Assembly: GCF_011306175.1 (NCBI RefSeq)
Contig: NZ_CP049914.1
Location: 434,001-498,000, forward strand
DNA from: Vibrio sp. HDW18
GTDB taxonomy: Bacteria; Pseudomonadota; Gammaproteobacteria; Enterobacterales; Vibrionaceae
DNA length: 64,000 nt
Direction of reading: 5' to 3'
Part shown: in pieces, positions 40,688-50,049 of the stretch
How the letters are laid out: the number at the start of each line of letters is the position of its first letter
Numbering within the stretch: position 1 is the stretch's first letter
Notes under the pieces: model-generated
Told to the model about the DNA's origin: nothing
The model's database searches: none
Seen by the model: the letters and a program-made list of their open reading frames with translations, nothing else
Translations under genes and position numbers: made by a program

Positions 40688-42087
40688 ACGGCCTCCTGGA
40701 TCAATCGTAACGGTTGGCTAAAGTGAGGTGATAATTGGTCAGCAAGTTGCTTGTCGGCATCCTGACTGACGATCTGCATTTTTTCTAGCCAAGCTTCAAA
40801 TTCCGGAGCGGGTCGAGAACCTAGTACTCGTCGTGCATAAAGTGCATCATGAAATGAGGTGGTCTGGTAGTTGAGCATGATGTCGTCAGAACCTGGAATG
40901 CCCATAATAAAAGAACACTCAGCGACACCGAGTAGAGTCAACAGGTTATCCATGTCATTTTGGTCAGCATAAGCGTGATTGGTATAGCAGATGTCACAGC
41001 CCATCGGCAGTCCGAGTAATTTGCCACAGAAATGATCCTCAAGCCCAGCACGAGTAATTTGTTTGCCATCAAACAGGTATTCAGGGCCAATAAAACCGAC
41101 CACGGTATTGACTAATAGTGGTTTGAATTTACGAGCTAACGCATAGGCGCGGACTTCACAAGTTTGTTGATCAACATGGTGATGACCGTTGGCCGAGAGC
41201 GCGCTGCCTTGGCCGGTTTCAAAATACATCACATTGTTACCGACTGTGCCTCGTTTAAGGCTCAGCGCTGCATCATAGGCTTCCGCAATCACATTCAAGT
41301 TGATCCCAAACCCTTGGTTAGTGGCTTCAGTACCACCAATCGATTGGAATACCAGATCGACCGGAGCGCCTTTTTCGATCGCCTCTATTGTGTTAGTGAC
41401 ATGAGTTAGTACGCACGATTGGGTCGGGATTTCGTAGTACTGAATCACGTCATCCATTAATTTCATAAGTTTTATTGCCTGACTTACGCTGTCGGTCGCA
41501 GGGTTGATCCCAATCACCGCATCGCCGTTGCCATACATCAAACCATCAAAAATCGATGCCGCAATCCCACTCATATCATCGGTTGGGTGATTCGGTTGCA
41601 GGCGTGTCGATAAGCGTCCCGGTAAGCCGATGGTATTGCGAAATGCAGTGGTGACTTGACACTTTTTCGCTACGAGGATCAAATCCTGATTGCGCATGAT
41701 TTTGCTGACCGCAGCGGCCATTTCCGGCGTGATACCGGCGCAAACCCTTGTCAGTTCGATATGTGTGGTGGTCTCTTGTAAAAGCCAGTTACGAAAGTCG
41801 CCGACAGTGAGGTGGGCAATTTCCAGAAATGCACTGGTGTTATGTTCATCAATAATTAAGCGGGTAATTTCATCTTGTTCATAAGGGATCAACGCTTCAT
41901 TCAGGAAGGTTTTCAGCGGCAGTTCAGCAAGTAGCATTTGTGCGATCACTCGCTCTTCCGCCGATGTTGCCGCGACACCTGCAAGTTGATCGCCAGAACG
42001 CAGTGGCGATGCTTTTGCCATCACTTCTTTTAGGCTAGCAAACTGATAAATCTGACTGCCTAACTGGTATCGGTAGCGTGAACTCAT
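40684..42087 (-). CDS. eutB: Ethanolamine ammonia-lyase large subunit EutB
   Basis: EutB (467 aa) is the catalytic TIM-barrel subunit that, with cobalamin, converts ethanolamine to acetaldehyde and ammonia. Characteristic regions such as GLPGRLSTRLQPNHPTDD, FQSIGGTEATNQGFG and GLPMGCDICYTNHAYADQND are intact, and the length is normal. It is the first gene of a simple eutB-eutC-permease unit with no microcompartment genes nearby. Its partner eutC is broken. Confidence 0.96.
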   Translation of the reverse strand: MSSRYRYQLGSQIYQFASLKEVMAKASPLRSGDQLAGVAATSAEERVIAQMLLAELPLKTFLNEALIPYEQDEITRLIIDEHNTSAFLEIAHLTVGDFRNWLLQETTTHIELTRVCAGITPEMAAAVSKIMRNQDLILVAKKCQVTTAFRNTIGLPGRLSTRLQPNHPTDDMSGIAASIFDGLMYGNGDAVIGINPATDSVSQAIKLMKLMDDVIQYYEIPTQSCVLTHVTNTIEAIEKGAPVDLVFQSIGGTEATNQGFGINLNVIAEAYDAALSLKRGTVGNNVMYFETGQGSALSANGHHHVDQQTCEVRAYALARKFKPLLVNTVVGFIGPEYLFDGKQITRAGLEDHFCGKLLGLPMGCDICYTNHAYADQNDMDNLLTLLGVAECSFIMGIPGSDDIMLNYQTTSFHDALYARRVLGSRPAPEFEAWLEKMQIVSQDADKQLADQLSPHFSQPLRLIQEAV

Positions 42088-42283
42088 GATGCCTCTCTAC
42101 AGTATTATTCTTGGTTCAGTTGTACTTAGGTCTGAACATTGCAAATTTGGATTACGGGATCGACCTAAAGCATTTATTTGCGAAAACTGTTCCATATCAA
42201 TGACGTAAATAGGTAAAAAAAATAAACCAGTAAAAACAATTGGATATATGGGGCATTGCTGAATGTAGGAGCTAGCGGGACAA

Positions 42284-42421
42284 ATGAATTTGTCTCAGTT
42301 GCTTTATGAGGGGAAATTAAGCGCACCAATCAGGTGCAAACAATACAATTTTGATGTCAACCCGCAAGCACAACGCTTGACGGCTTGGGAGCAAAAATAT
42401 GATCAGCATAGTGCAGGGTAA
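42284..42421 (+). CDS. Possible small protein (45 aa), unknown
   Basis: The frame starts MNLSQLLYEGKLSAPIRCKQ and ends WEQKYDQHSAG before TAA. Composition looks protein-like, with clear polar and aromatic residues. There is only a weak purine stretch (TAGGAG, 16 bases upstream), and it could instead be the remnant tail of a longer gene. Confidence 0.3.
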   Translation: MNLSQLLYEGKLSAPIRCKQYNFDVNPQAQRLTAWEQKYDQHSAG

Positions 42422-42453
42422 TAGGCGTTATTTGATATCTCCTCTTTCAAGCG

Positions 42454-42476
42454 GCCATGCCCTATAAGGGCATGGC
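42454..42476 (-). terminator. Hairpin after fhs
   Basis: GCCATGCCCT and AGGGCATGGC form a perfect 10-bp stem around three bases, 44 bases beyond the fhs stop codon. No T run follows. Confidence 0.6.
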
Positions 42477-42519
42477 ATATACACAGCTTGGCTGTGAATA
42501 ATAGATGTGCTGGTGGATT

Positions 42520-44268
42520 TCAACTTAAACCGACAATATTGCCATTCTGATCGAGATCCAGCGCCATAAAGGCGGGCTTTTCTGGCAATCCGGGCATGGT
42601 CATGACATTGCCACACAATGCGTAGATAAATTCTGCCCCTGCGCATAAGCGCAGTTCACGGATCGGCACAATAAAATCGCGAGGTGCACCTTTGATCTGT
42701 GGATCAGTTGAGATAGATAGTGGAGTTTTGGCTAAGCAGACGGCAAGCTCACCAAATCCTTGTGCTTGCAGTTGCACCAATTGCTGCGCGGCCTTCTCGC
42801 TAAGAGCAATATTGGCCGCACCATAGCCTTTAATGGCCACAGCTTTGAGTTTTTCATCCAATGGCATCGCGGCATCATACAACGGAGTAAATGACATTGC
42901 TGTTTGGCACTGTTCAACCACTTTTTCGGCTAGCAATCGAGTACCTTCGCCGCCGAGAGCAAATCCTTCGGAAATCGCCACTGAGACATGATTGGGTAGC
43001 GCGGCAATCCATTGTTCTAACTGTTGCAACTCTTGCGCGCAATCTTGTGGGAAGCGGTTGATGGCCACCACAGCTGGAACTCCATATTGACTGACGTTAT
43101 CAATATGCCATTTAAGGTTGGCAAAGCCGGCCTGTAATGCCGCGCTATCTGGGCGGAATAGTGAATCTGGCAGCGCTTGACCGGGACGTAAATCGTACAG
43201 GCCAGAGTTGGCTTTCAGCCCGCGCAGGGTAGCGACAATCACTGCGCAATCTGGATGTTTACCTGAAGCTTTCGCCTTAATATTACAAGCTTTTTCAAAG
43301 CCCATATCTGAGCCAAAACCACCTTCGGTGACGGTATAATCCGCCAAGCGAGTGGCGATTTCATCAGCAATAATCGATGAGTTGCCATGGGCAATATTGG
43401 CAAACGGGCCGGCGTGGATCAGGGTTGGTATCCCTTCTAAAGTTTGCATCAAAGTCGGTTCAATCGCTTCTTTCATGCTGACGGCCATCGCGCCTGCCAC
43501 TTGTAAATCTTCTGTGGTGACAGGTTGATTATCGAGATCATAAGCCAGTACCACGTTGCCGATCCGACGGCGCAAATCGCGCAGATCGGAGGCAAGAGCC
43601 AGAATCGCCATTAATTCTGATGCGGCAGAAATATCAAAACCATCTTCACGCTCAAATCCGTTAATGGTTTTGCCGGTTTCGTTACGTCCGACAGTGACCA
43701 TGCGTAGAGCTCGATCGTTATGATCCATCACTCGTTTCCACACCACCCGTTGTGGGTCGATACGCAGCGCTTGCATGCCAGTGCGCTGCTCAAAATCTTG
43801 ATAACCGAGGCGCTGCTCGTGGTAAATTCGTGCATCAAGTGCGGCGGCGGCCAGGTTGTGCGCCGCCGTTACCGCATGAATATCGCCGGTTAAATGTAAA
43901 TTGAGCTCTTCCATTGGGGCAACCTGCGAATAACCACCGCCCGCCGCGCCGCCTTTGACGCCAAAAATAGGGCCCATCGACGGCTGGCGAATACAGGTCA
44001 TCACCGAATGATTAAGCTTCGCTAGCCCTTGGGCCAAGCCAATCGTGGTGACGGTTTTGCCTTCACCCAGTGGGGTAGGGGTAATTGCGGTGACCAAAAT
44101 CAGTTTGCCTTGCGGTTGGTTGGCTAATCGTTGTAGGCAGCGCAGTGATACTTTGGCTTTATATCGACCGTGGCTTTGGTATTCTTCGGCCAATAAACCG
44201 GCTTGGTTGGCGATGCTATCGATTGGTGCTAGTTGTGTTGCGCGGCAAATTTCAATATCTGGCAGCAT
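42520..44268 (-). CDS. fhs: Formate-tetrahydrofolate ligase
   Basis: Fhs (582 aa) makes 10-formyl-tetrahydrofolate from formate, tetrahydrofolate and ATP. The ATP-binding region [20 protein letters not shown] and the family signature [20 protein letters not shown] are intact. The start [16 protein letters not shown] at 44268 fits the family length; 50 extra codons upstream have no homology. It could supply one-carbon units from formate during anaerobic growth. Confidence 0.95.
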   Translation of the reverse strand: MLPDIEICRATQLAPIDSIANQAGLLAEEYQSHGRYKAKVSLRCLQRLANQPQGKLILVTAITPTPLGEGKTVTTIGLAQGLAKLNHSVMTCIRQPSMGPIFGVKGGAAGGGYSQVAPMEELNLHLTGDIHAVTAAHNLAAAALDARIYHEQRLGYQDFEQRTGMQALRIDPQRVVWKRVMDHNDRALRMVTVGRNETGKTINGFEREDGFDISAASELMAILALASDLRDLRRRIGNVVLAYDLDNQPVTTEDLQVAGAMAVSMKEAIEPTLMQTLEGIPTLIHAGPFANIAHGNSSIIADEIATRLADYTVTEGGFGSDMGFEKACNIKAKASGKHPDCAVIVATLRGLKANSGLYDLRPGQALPDSLFRPDSAALQAGFANLKWHIDNVSQYGVPAVVAINRFPQDCAQELQQLEQWIAALPNHVSVAISEGFALGGEGTRLLAEKVVEQCQTAMSFTPLYDAAMPLDEKLKAVAIKGYGAANIALSEKAAQQLVQLQAQGFGELAVCLAKTPLSISTDPQIKGAPRDFIVPIRELRLCAGAEFIYALCGNVMTMPGLPEKPAFMALDLDQNGNIVGLS

Positions 44269-44618
44269 AAAACCCTCATCGGAAGTGGTTATTGTGGTGA
44301 GGCAAACGTTTGCGCGCAGATCATAACGATAAAATATGGCTTGTAAAGGGGATTGTGCAGCCAAATCTGCGTGTGAGAGGGATTGTAAAGGATTGCTGAT
44401 TTTGATCAATTGCAGCACGTGTTTTTAGCGCATTTTTAAGATGTTAGGTAAGGCGCGTGGTTAGTACGCGGCAAGATCAGACTGATATTTAATGAGCAAT
44501 AAAAATAGCGTTGACGATCAACGTCCACGCTATTTTTGCAAGTCGGCGAGTGGGATAAATTAAGCAAGCCGCAGAAATAATCGAATTTGTTGCTGGTCCT
44601 ACCGGTGAAAAATCGAGT
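44269..44618. other. Intergenic region between fhs and mscL
   Basis: These 350 bases contain the fhs promoter region and the mscL terminator at 44501-44537. No gene was seen. Confidence 0.6.
44501..44537 (-). terminator. Terminator after mscL
   Basis: AAAAATAGCGT and ACGCTATTTTT form a perfect 11-bp stem around 15 bases, with the T tract on the minus strand at the base of the stem. Confidence 0.82.
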
Positions 44619-45029
44619 TTATTTATCTTGCTGCGCTTTTAGCAGATCTCGGATTTCTGACAGCAATTGCTGATCCGGGGTCGGCGCTGGCTCGGCTTTC
44701 GGTGCCTCTTCTTCCTTACGTTTCAAACTATTGACCGCTTTTAAACCCATAAAAATCGCAAAGGCAATGATGGTAAAATCGACCACGGTTTGAATAAATT
44801 TACCGTAGCCGATGACGACTGCAGGCGCATCGCCTTGGGCTGCGAGCAATACCAAGCTAAGGTCACCAAAATTCACCCCACCCAACAAGATTCCAATTGG
44901 CGGCATAATAATATCGGCCACAAACGATGAGACGATTTTGCCAAATGCAGCACCGATGATGATACCCACCGCCATATCGATCACATTGCCACGCGATGCA
45001 AACGCTTTGAACTCTTTAAGTAAGCTCAT
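44619..45029 (-). CDS. mscL: Large-conductance mechanosensitive channel MscL
   Basis: MscL (136 aa) opens under membrane tension to release solutes during osmotic downshock. It has the N-terminal amphipathic helix ([20 protein letters not shown]), the first pore helix ([20 protein letters not shown]), a periplasmic loop, a second helix (about residues 70-95) and a charged C-terminal helix ([12 protein letters not shown]). The start at 45029 fits the family. Confidence 0.96.
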   Translation of the reverse strand: MSLLKEFKAFASRGNVIDMAVGIIIGAAFGKIVSSFVADIIMPPIGILLGGVNFGDLSLVLLAAQGDAPAVVIGYGKFIQTVVDFTIIAFAIFMGLKAVNSLKRKEEEAPKAEPAPTPDQQLLSEIRDLLKAQQDK

Positions 45030-45299
45030 TAGGTTTCCCTCCAAACTTGAATTAAATATTAATGTTATGCTGCAACGCGAGCAGGAAAACCGAGTGGTTT
45101 TGTGCTGCCTGTTACCTGATCAAGCTTAGAAGTGCTTAATGATTCTCGCCATTCGTTGATGGTATTTTTTTGTAACTCAATCATTAGGCTAGAGTGCGGC
45201 GGTGATCCAATCTGCGGTTACTTATCTGATAACATTGCCTACCCATGTTCATTAAACACAAAAACCACTACACTGGCGGTGAATAGTTGGGAGACCCTT

Positions 45300-45974
45300 A
45301 TGCACTACGATTGGATTTTATTTGACGCTGACGACACCTTGTTTGATTTTGATGCGCTTAAAGGGATGCAACTGATGTTTGCTCGTAAAGGTGTGGAGTT
45401 TACTGAGCAAGATTTTCAACAATACCAATCGGTCAATCAGCCGTTGTGGGTCGAGTACCAAAACGGCGAGATCTCCGCCGCCCAGCTTAAAGATACCCGT
45501 TTTGCCAGTTGGGCCGCTAAGCTAGAGACAACTACTGCGGAACTTAACCGCGCATTTTTACAAGCGATGGCCGATATTTGCACTTTACTGCCCGGTGCGA
45601 TGGAACTGATGCAAGCGCTGCAGGGGAAAGCCCGCTTGGGCATTATCACCAACGGCTTTACTGAGCTACAAGCGGTGCGCTTAAGCAAAACCGGTATGAG
45701 TCATTTTTTTGAGCACATTGTGATTTCTGAGCAAGTTGGGGTCGCCAAACCTGATGCCGGAATTTTTGCTCATGCTTTGCATCAAATGGGCAATCCGGAT
45801 AAAAAGCGTGTTTTGATGGTAGGGGATAATCCGCATTCAGATATTTTAGGCGGTTTGAATTTTGGTATTGAGACTTGCTGGTTGAATGTACATCAGCAGC
45901 CTAAACCGGAAGGGATTGTGCCGCATTATGAAGTCGCTTCGCTTGATGAGCTGAGAAAGATTTTGTTGGCTTAA
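45300..45974 (+). CDS. yjjG: 5'-Nucleotidase YjjG (HAD family)
   Basis: This 224-residue HAD hydrolase opens MHYDWILFDADDTLFDFD (nucleophile Asp) and carries LGIITNGFTELQAVRL, the Lys in SEQVGVAKPDAGIF and the acidic GDNPHSDILGG. YjjG dephosphorylates nucleoside monophosphates and helps clear abnormal pyrimidine nucleotides. The ATG at 45300 was chosen over a frame extension of 56 codons without homology. Confidence 0.92.
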   Translation: MHYDWILFDADDTLFDFDALKGMQLMFARKGVEFTEQDFQQYQSVNQPLWVEYQNGEISAAQLKDTRFASWAAKLETTTAELNRAFLQAMADICTLLPGAMELMQALQGKARLGIITNGFTELQAVRLSKTGMSHFFEHIVISEQVGVAKPDAGIFAHALHQMGNPDKKRVLMVGDNPHSDILGGLNFGIETCWLNVHQQPKPEGIVPHYEVASLDELRKILLA

Positions 45975-46025
45975 TCTGATCTGGTTGAGGTTGATGATCA
46001 GTAGTTAAGCTAATGGTTATAAAAA

Positions 46026-46047
46026 AGGAGCGCATGATTGCGCTCCT
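46026..46047. terminator. Terminator between yjjG and the chitinase gene
   Basis: GGAGCGCA and TGCGCTCC form an 8-bp stem around four bases, preceded by an A run that becomes the T tract of the leftward chitinase transcript. Confidence 0.75.
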
Positions 46048-46056
46048 GATAGCCAA

Positions 46057-48675
46057 TTAGTTACACGATGCTTGGCCAACATTGACCCAAACATCGGCAG
46101 AACCTGGTTCATCACCTTTGGTCCACCATTTTGCTTGCCAACGAGATCCGTTATGGTTGGTTTGGTCGGTGCCGTTATAAGCAATCCCTGCCGACCATGG
46201 TAACTCAACGTTAGACACTAGTTGCCATGCTTCATTGCTTGCTGAAGGTTCAGAGCCTTGTACCCACCATTTGGCGGTGTAAACTAAACCATTGTGACTA
46301 ATTGTTTCGTTGGTATACACAGTCGATGCATTCCATGCAGGATAGTTGCCCGCATTAGGATCGGTCGCGGCGCATTGATCGCCACCGGTTCCGGTATCCT
46401 CGATATTTTTCACCTGCACTTGAGTGGCCGCCGTGGCTGAGGCTTCACCATCATTTACGCTCACTTCAATCGTGAATTGTGTATCGGCATCGACCTCTGG
46501 AGCGTTTAGGGTGACTGAACTTGAATGGCCACCGTCGATTAGTACAAACTCGTTTGGAATACGCCATGCGTAAGCGAGAGTGTCGCCATCAGCATCATGG
46601 GCATTCGCCGTAAGAGTAAACTGCGCTTGCTCATTGACATAAGTGATGGGAGATAGCGTCACGGTTGGCGCTTGATTACTTGCTACCGCTTGGTTGCTGA
46701 TCACCACACTGTCAGTTGATGATGCACCTTGTGGATCGCTGACGGTAAGGGTGAAGGTGTAGCTCACCAGTGTCTCAGTGGCTGGCACATCAATACTGGC
46801 TTGCGCTTTATCCTGATTAACCAGTGTGATCGGGCTACCTGCAGTCTGCGTCCATTGATAGGTCAAGGCTTCGCCTTCCGGATCGCTAGATTGTGAGCCA
46901 TCCAAGGTCACCGCAATGGGGCCTGTAACGGTTTTATCTGCGCCGGCACGAGCAATTGGGGCACGGTTTTCTGGTTCCGTTGAGCCATCACCATGGCCTA
47001 AACCTTCATGCATAGCATTGAGTAAATCACCATTATCCGCATCCATCTCCCAGTGGAAGATACCACCCATGCCTTGCTGCATAACATATTGAGCTTTGGC
47101 TTTGATTGAGCGCGGATCATCGTAGGTGATCAAATCACCGGTTGAGGATTTAAACAGGTACGGAGCTTCAGCCGCTTGATCATAACCGTATTCAAAGCCT
47201 TGGCTTGCGCCGTGGTTATTGACGATGTCACGGTAATCAACGACGCCATTTTCCCAAGTGCCTTTGATGGGGCCTGTCGCGGTTCCGGTAAAGGGATTAC
47301 CATTGGTGTAGTTGTGTACCCCTGTCCAGCCACGGCCGTAAGCGGCAGCACCGATCACCAGTTTTTCCGCTGGCACGCCTTGTTCAAGCAATAGCTCAGC
47401 ACCGCGTGATGCAAAATATCTAGACGCTGATTCGACGGTATTGACACTCGATTGGTGTAGCCCAGTTTGGTGGTTTAATACGCTATTGTCCCAAGCACCA
47501 TAGAAGTCGTAAGACATCATATAGATGTTATCGAGGTATTGAGCGGCTTTAGCGTAATCGACCACGGCGATCTTATCGTAACCGACGTTGATGGCTGAAG
47601 TGAGCTCATAGTAGCGGCCATTTTTGCTGCCCAGTTCATCGAGCATAGCGCGCAGCTCTTTAAGAATCGTCACATACAGCTCACCATCGCGCTCTTTATC
47701 GCCAAGATTTGGGTTAGCACCACCGCCGCCTGGGAATTCGAAGTCGATATCGACCCCATCGAAAAACTTCCATGTTTCGAGATATTCACGGACCGACGCT
47801 ACGAAAGTGTGCCGCTTCGCATCATCGTGCATCAGGAAGAACGGATCAGACAGCGTCCAGCCGCCAATCGATGGCAGAATTTTTAGATCGGGATTAGCTT
47901 TTTTTGCGGCCATCATTTGCCCAAAGTTACCTTTATAAGGGGCAGACCAGCCTTCTACGCCAAGTTGCGGTTTTTGAATTGCCGCCCATGGATCGTGAAT
48001 GGCGACTTTAAAATCGTCACGCCCGGCACAGGCATTTTGCAGGGCTTGGAAAGATCCATCGATGGTTTTGAGTGAATCGTTAATGCCATCACCGCCACAG
48101 ATTGGCACAAAACCGTAAAGAATGCGGTTTAGGTTAGCGGTCGGTACTTTATCCATTGGGTAATTGCGGCCATACACACCCCACTCAACAAAGTAGGTGC
48201 CGACAATTTTGCCCGATTGATTTTGATAAGGTTGGTTATTTTCGGTCCAAATGGTTGGCATCGCTTCTAAGTGGCTGCCATCGGTATCGGCAATGGTCAG
48301 CAATTTGCTGTCTGAGCGGCTGGTGCCATCTTGGTTTTCAAGCTCAATCGCCATGTTATAGCGACCGCCTTTACTCATTTTAAATACCGCGCGGTTGGCT
48401 GAGGCTGCGCCTTGCCAAACCACTTGATCGTCAAGCAACACTCGCGCGGTTTGCGCCGCATCGCCAGACCAGACATCCCAAGTCACTTCAATCTCGATCT
48501 CATCATGCACCGCTTTGATGAGTTTTTGATACGCGACTTGTGATTGATCAATCTCAACGAGGGCGTAAGTGTAATCACCCCAGCCAATGGTTGGTTTACC
48601 AGGGGCCGCCGCGAGCGCAGCTGTGCTGGTGAGCGCGGTTAAAATAGACAGGGAGAGTATAGATTGTTTAAGCAT
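46057..48675 (-). CDS. Secreted GH18 chitinase (ChiA type) with PKD-like and CBM5/12 domains
   Basis: This 872-residue chitinase has a signal peptide (about residues 1-23), a ChiA N-terminal domain (about 25-135), a GH18 barrel (about 155-590) with the catalytic DGVDIDFE (306-313, acid Glu313), two PKD/Ig-like domains (about 600-690 and 695-785) and two C-terminal CBM5/12 modules, each with an AKWW core. It hydrolyses chitin outside the cell. ATG 48675 has AAGG eight bases upstream; 48681 is too close. A c-di-GMP riboswitch precedes it. Confidence 0.95.
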   Translation of the reverse strand: MLKQSILSLSILTALTSTAALAAAPGKPTIGWGDYTYALVEIDQSQVAYQKLIKAVHDEIEIEVTWDVWSGDAAQTARVLLDDQVVWQGAASANRAVFKMSKGGRYNMAIELENQDGTSRSDSKLLTIADTDGSHLEAMPTIWTENNQPYQNQSGKIVGTYFVEWGVYGRNYPMDKVPTANLNRILYGFVPICGGDGINDSLKTIDGSFQALQNACAGRDDFKVAIHDPWAAIQKPQLGVEGWSAPYKGNFGQMMAAKKANPDLKILPSIGGWTLSDPFFLMHDDAKRHTFVASVREYLETWKFFDGVDIDFEFPGGGGANPNLGDKERDGELYVTILKELRAMLDELGSKNGRYYELTSAINVGYDKIAVVDYAKAAQYLDNIYMMSYDFYGAWDNSVLNHQTGLHQSSVNTVESASRYFASRGAELLLEQGVPAEKLVIGAAAYGRGWTGVHNYTNGNPFTGTATGPIKGTWENGVVDYRDIVNNHGASQGFEYGYDQAAEAPYLFKSSTGDLITYDDPRSIKAKAQYVMQQGMGGIFHWEMDADNGDLLNAMHEGLGHGDGSTEPENRAPIARAGADKTVTGPIAVTLDGSQSSDPEGEALTYQWTQTAGSPITLVNQDKAQASIDVPATETLVSYTFTLTVSDPQGASSTDSVVISNQAVASNQAPTVTLSPITYVNEQAQFTLTANAHDADGDTLAYAWRIPNEFVLIDGGHSSSVTLNAPEVDADTQFTIEVSVNDGEASATAATQVQVKNIEDTGTGGDQCAATDPNAGNYPAWNASTVYTNETISHNGLVYTAKWWVQGSEPSASNEAWQLVSNVELPWSAGIAYNGTDQTNHNGSRWQAKWWTKGDEPGSADVWVNVGQASCN

Positions 48676-49218
48676 AAACATAACCTTGATGATTAACCCA
48701 TAAGATCATCAAAACAACCATTGGTTGATTTGCAACCCCGCTACCATAGAGTGCAATAAGCACTCGACAGGCCGGAAGCTTTGCGTCTCATCTTTTCAGA
48801 TGATTTGCCAAATGGATATGATTGATAAACAAACCATAAACCAGCACGGACCAATGTGGCGGCTGTTTTATGCATTTAAAACGAATCGCTATGCTTGACT
48901 GTCTTCGACAAACCACAGCAAAACTCGAACGCGATTATCGCTGTTAGCCAGCGTTCGATACAATTATTTGACGGTGATTCTCATTCAAAAAAAAGGATAA
49001 TTTTGATGAAATTTTCGTAAAATCATCAGGATATTGAATCAATGCGGCCAAGATCGACTTTTTCAGTGTGGCATGTGTCATCGGTGATCACTGTGGTAGG
49101 GTTTTGTGCTGAAAGCTTGCCATGCGGCTGCCCCCAATCCCATGGCGTCGATGCTCATGGGGGCAGCGCGGTTTTGTTCAGCAAAGTGCTTTGGGCTGGG
49201 TTATCTTGGTAAGGACAC
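48676..49218. other. Intergenic region holding the chitinase leader
   Basis: The left half contains the chitinase leader RNA with a c-di-GMP-I riboswitch and a hairpin at the ribosome-binding site. The right half (about 48850-49218) is AT-rich and then GC-rich with no recognised gene. Confidence 0.6.
48718..48815 (-). ncRNA. Class I cyclic-di-GMP riboswitch (GEMM-I) upstream of the chitinase
   Basis: On the minus strand the region reads CCATTTGGCAAATCATCT, a GAAA tetraloop, AGATGAGACGCAAAGC, TTCCGGCCT, a stem-loop GAGTGC/GCACTC, then GGTAGCGGGGTTGC, and closes with AATGG pairing to the opening CCATT. These are the conserved blocks of the GEMM-I aptamer (GGCAAA, GACGCAAAGC, CCGGCCT, GGTAGCGGGG). 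It ends 43 bases before the chitinase ATG. A hairpin TTGATGAT/ATCATCAA between them touches the AAGG ribosome-binding site, suggesting control of translation. The direction of the switch is unknown. Confidence 0.9.
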
Positions 49219-50040
49219 TTAGGTCAATGATGGCGGCTCTTTGCTTAGTAATCGGCGTTCAATATCGCTTAGCACGGCGGGTAAATCGGCAATCGTGTCG
49301 ATCAAATAATGCGGTTTTGCCTGTTGCAGCTTGGCTTTTGCGCGCGCGCGCGCGGCCTCTAGCATGTTGGCATCCGCATGTTGATACTCTTCAAGGGTTA
49401 ATCCCGCTTCGTTGCCAGACAGCAGTAAGCCCACCGTCCACATCCCCGCATTATGGCCTTCCTCGATACCGGGCAGCGCATCATCGACTTTTACGCAAGC
49501 GCGCACATCGGTTACGCCAAGTTCAAGTACATTTTTGAGGGCCATAAAAGGAGCGGGGCGACCACCTTGTGCTAAATCATCGGTGGCCACCACATAGTCG
49601 GGACGATAACCGTGATCGGCAGCGGCGGGGATCAACACCTCCATCACTTGGCGCGGATAGCCAGTACAAGATCCGATTTTGATCCCACGCGAGCGAATGT
49701 GCTCAACCACTTCCAGTGCATGGGGAATGGGCGCGGCGTGATCGGCGACTTTGGCGATTTGCAGCGGCATAAAGGCGGCATAAATCGCATCGATATCGCT
49801 GGCATCCATGGCACGACCGAATTGATGTTGCCAACGTTCGGCAACGCTCGGTAGTTTGCCAACCGCTTCAATGTGCTGCCATTTACCGAGTCCCATCGGC
49901 TCGCGTGCTTCTGCAAGACTGATCTCAAAATTAAAGCCTTGCTTGAAGGCTTCCACAAAAATCGAGGTGGGGGCAAAGGATCCAAAATCAACAATGGTGC
50001 CAGCCCAATCAAAAATAACCGCTTGAATCGGAGAGTGCAT
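49219..50040 (-). CDS. phnX: Phosphonoacetaldehyde hydrolase PhnX
   Basis: PhnX (273 aa) splits phosphonoacetaldehyde into acetaldehyde and phosphate. It is a HAD enzyme with the nucleophile in [13 protein letters not shown] and the Schiff-base lysine in [26 protein letters not shown] carries the acidic motif. It is last in the phnW-pbfA-phnX operon, whose upstream enzymes make its substrate. Confidence 0.96.
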   Translation of the reverse strand: MHSPIQAVIFDWAGTIVDFGSFAPTSIFVEAFKQGFNFEISLAEAREPMGLGKWQHIEAVGKLPSVAERWQHQFGRAMDASDIDAIYAAFMPLQIAKVADHAAPIPHALEVVEHIRSRGIKIGSCTGYPRQVMEVLIPAAADHGYRPDYVVATDDLAQGGRPAPFMALKNVLELGVTDVRACVKVDDALPGIEEGHNAGMWTVGLLLSGNEAGLTLEEYQHADANMLEAARARAKAKLQQAKPHYLIDTIADLPAVLSDIERRLLSKEPPSLT

Positions 50041-50049
50041 AGTATTTCC

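Larger units (their letters stand above)
42088..42519. other. Intergenic region between eutB and fhs
   Basis: These 432 bases hold the eutB promoter region, a possible 45-codon gene (42284-42421) and a strong hairpin (42454-42476). No regulator-binding site was recognised. Confidence 0.5.

Noticed and set aside
48965..48990. Fur-box-like sequence (GTGATTCTCATT)
   Set aside because: Only one arm matches the Fur consensus; the other does not, and no iron gene is adjacent.
49338..49356. Alternating GC run inside phnX
   Set aside because: It is explained by consecutive Ala-Arg codons in a conserved helix; the frame is intact.
49122..49538. 138-codon plus-strand frame over the end of phnX
   Set aside because: Mostly antisense to phnX and rich in Arg and Cys from high-GC wobble positions; a shadow.
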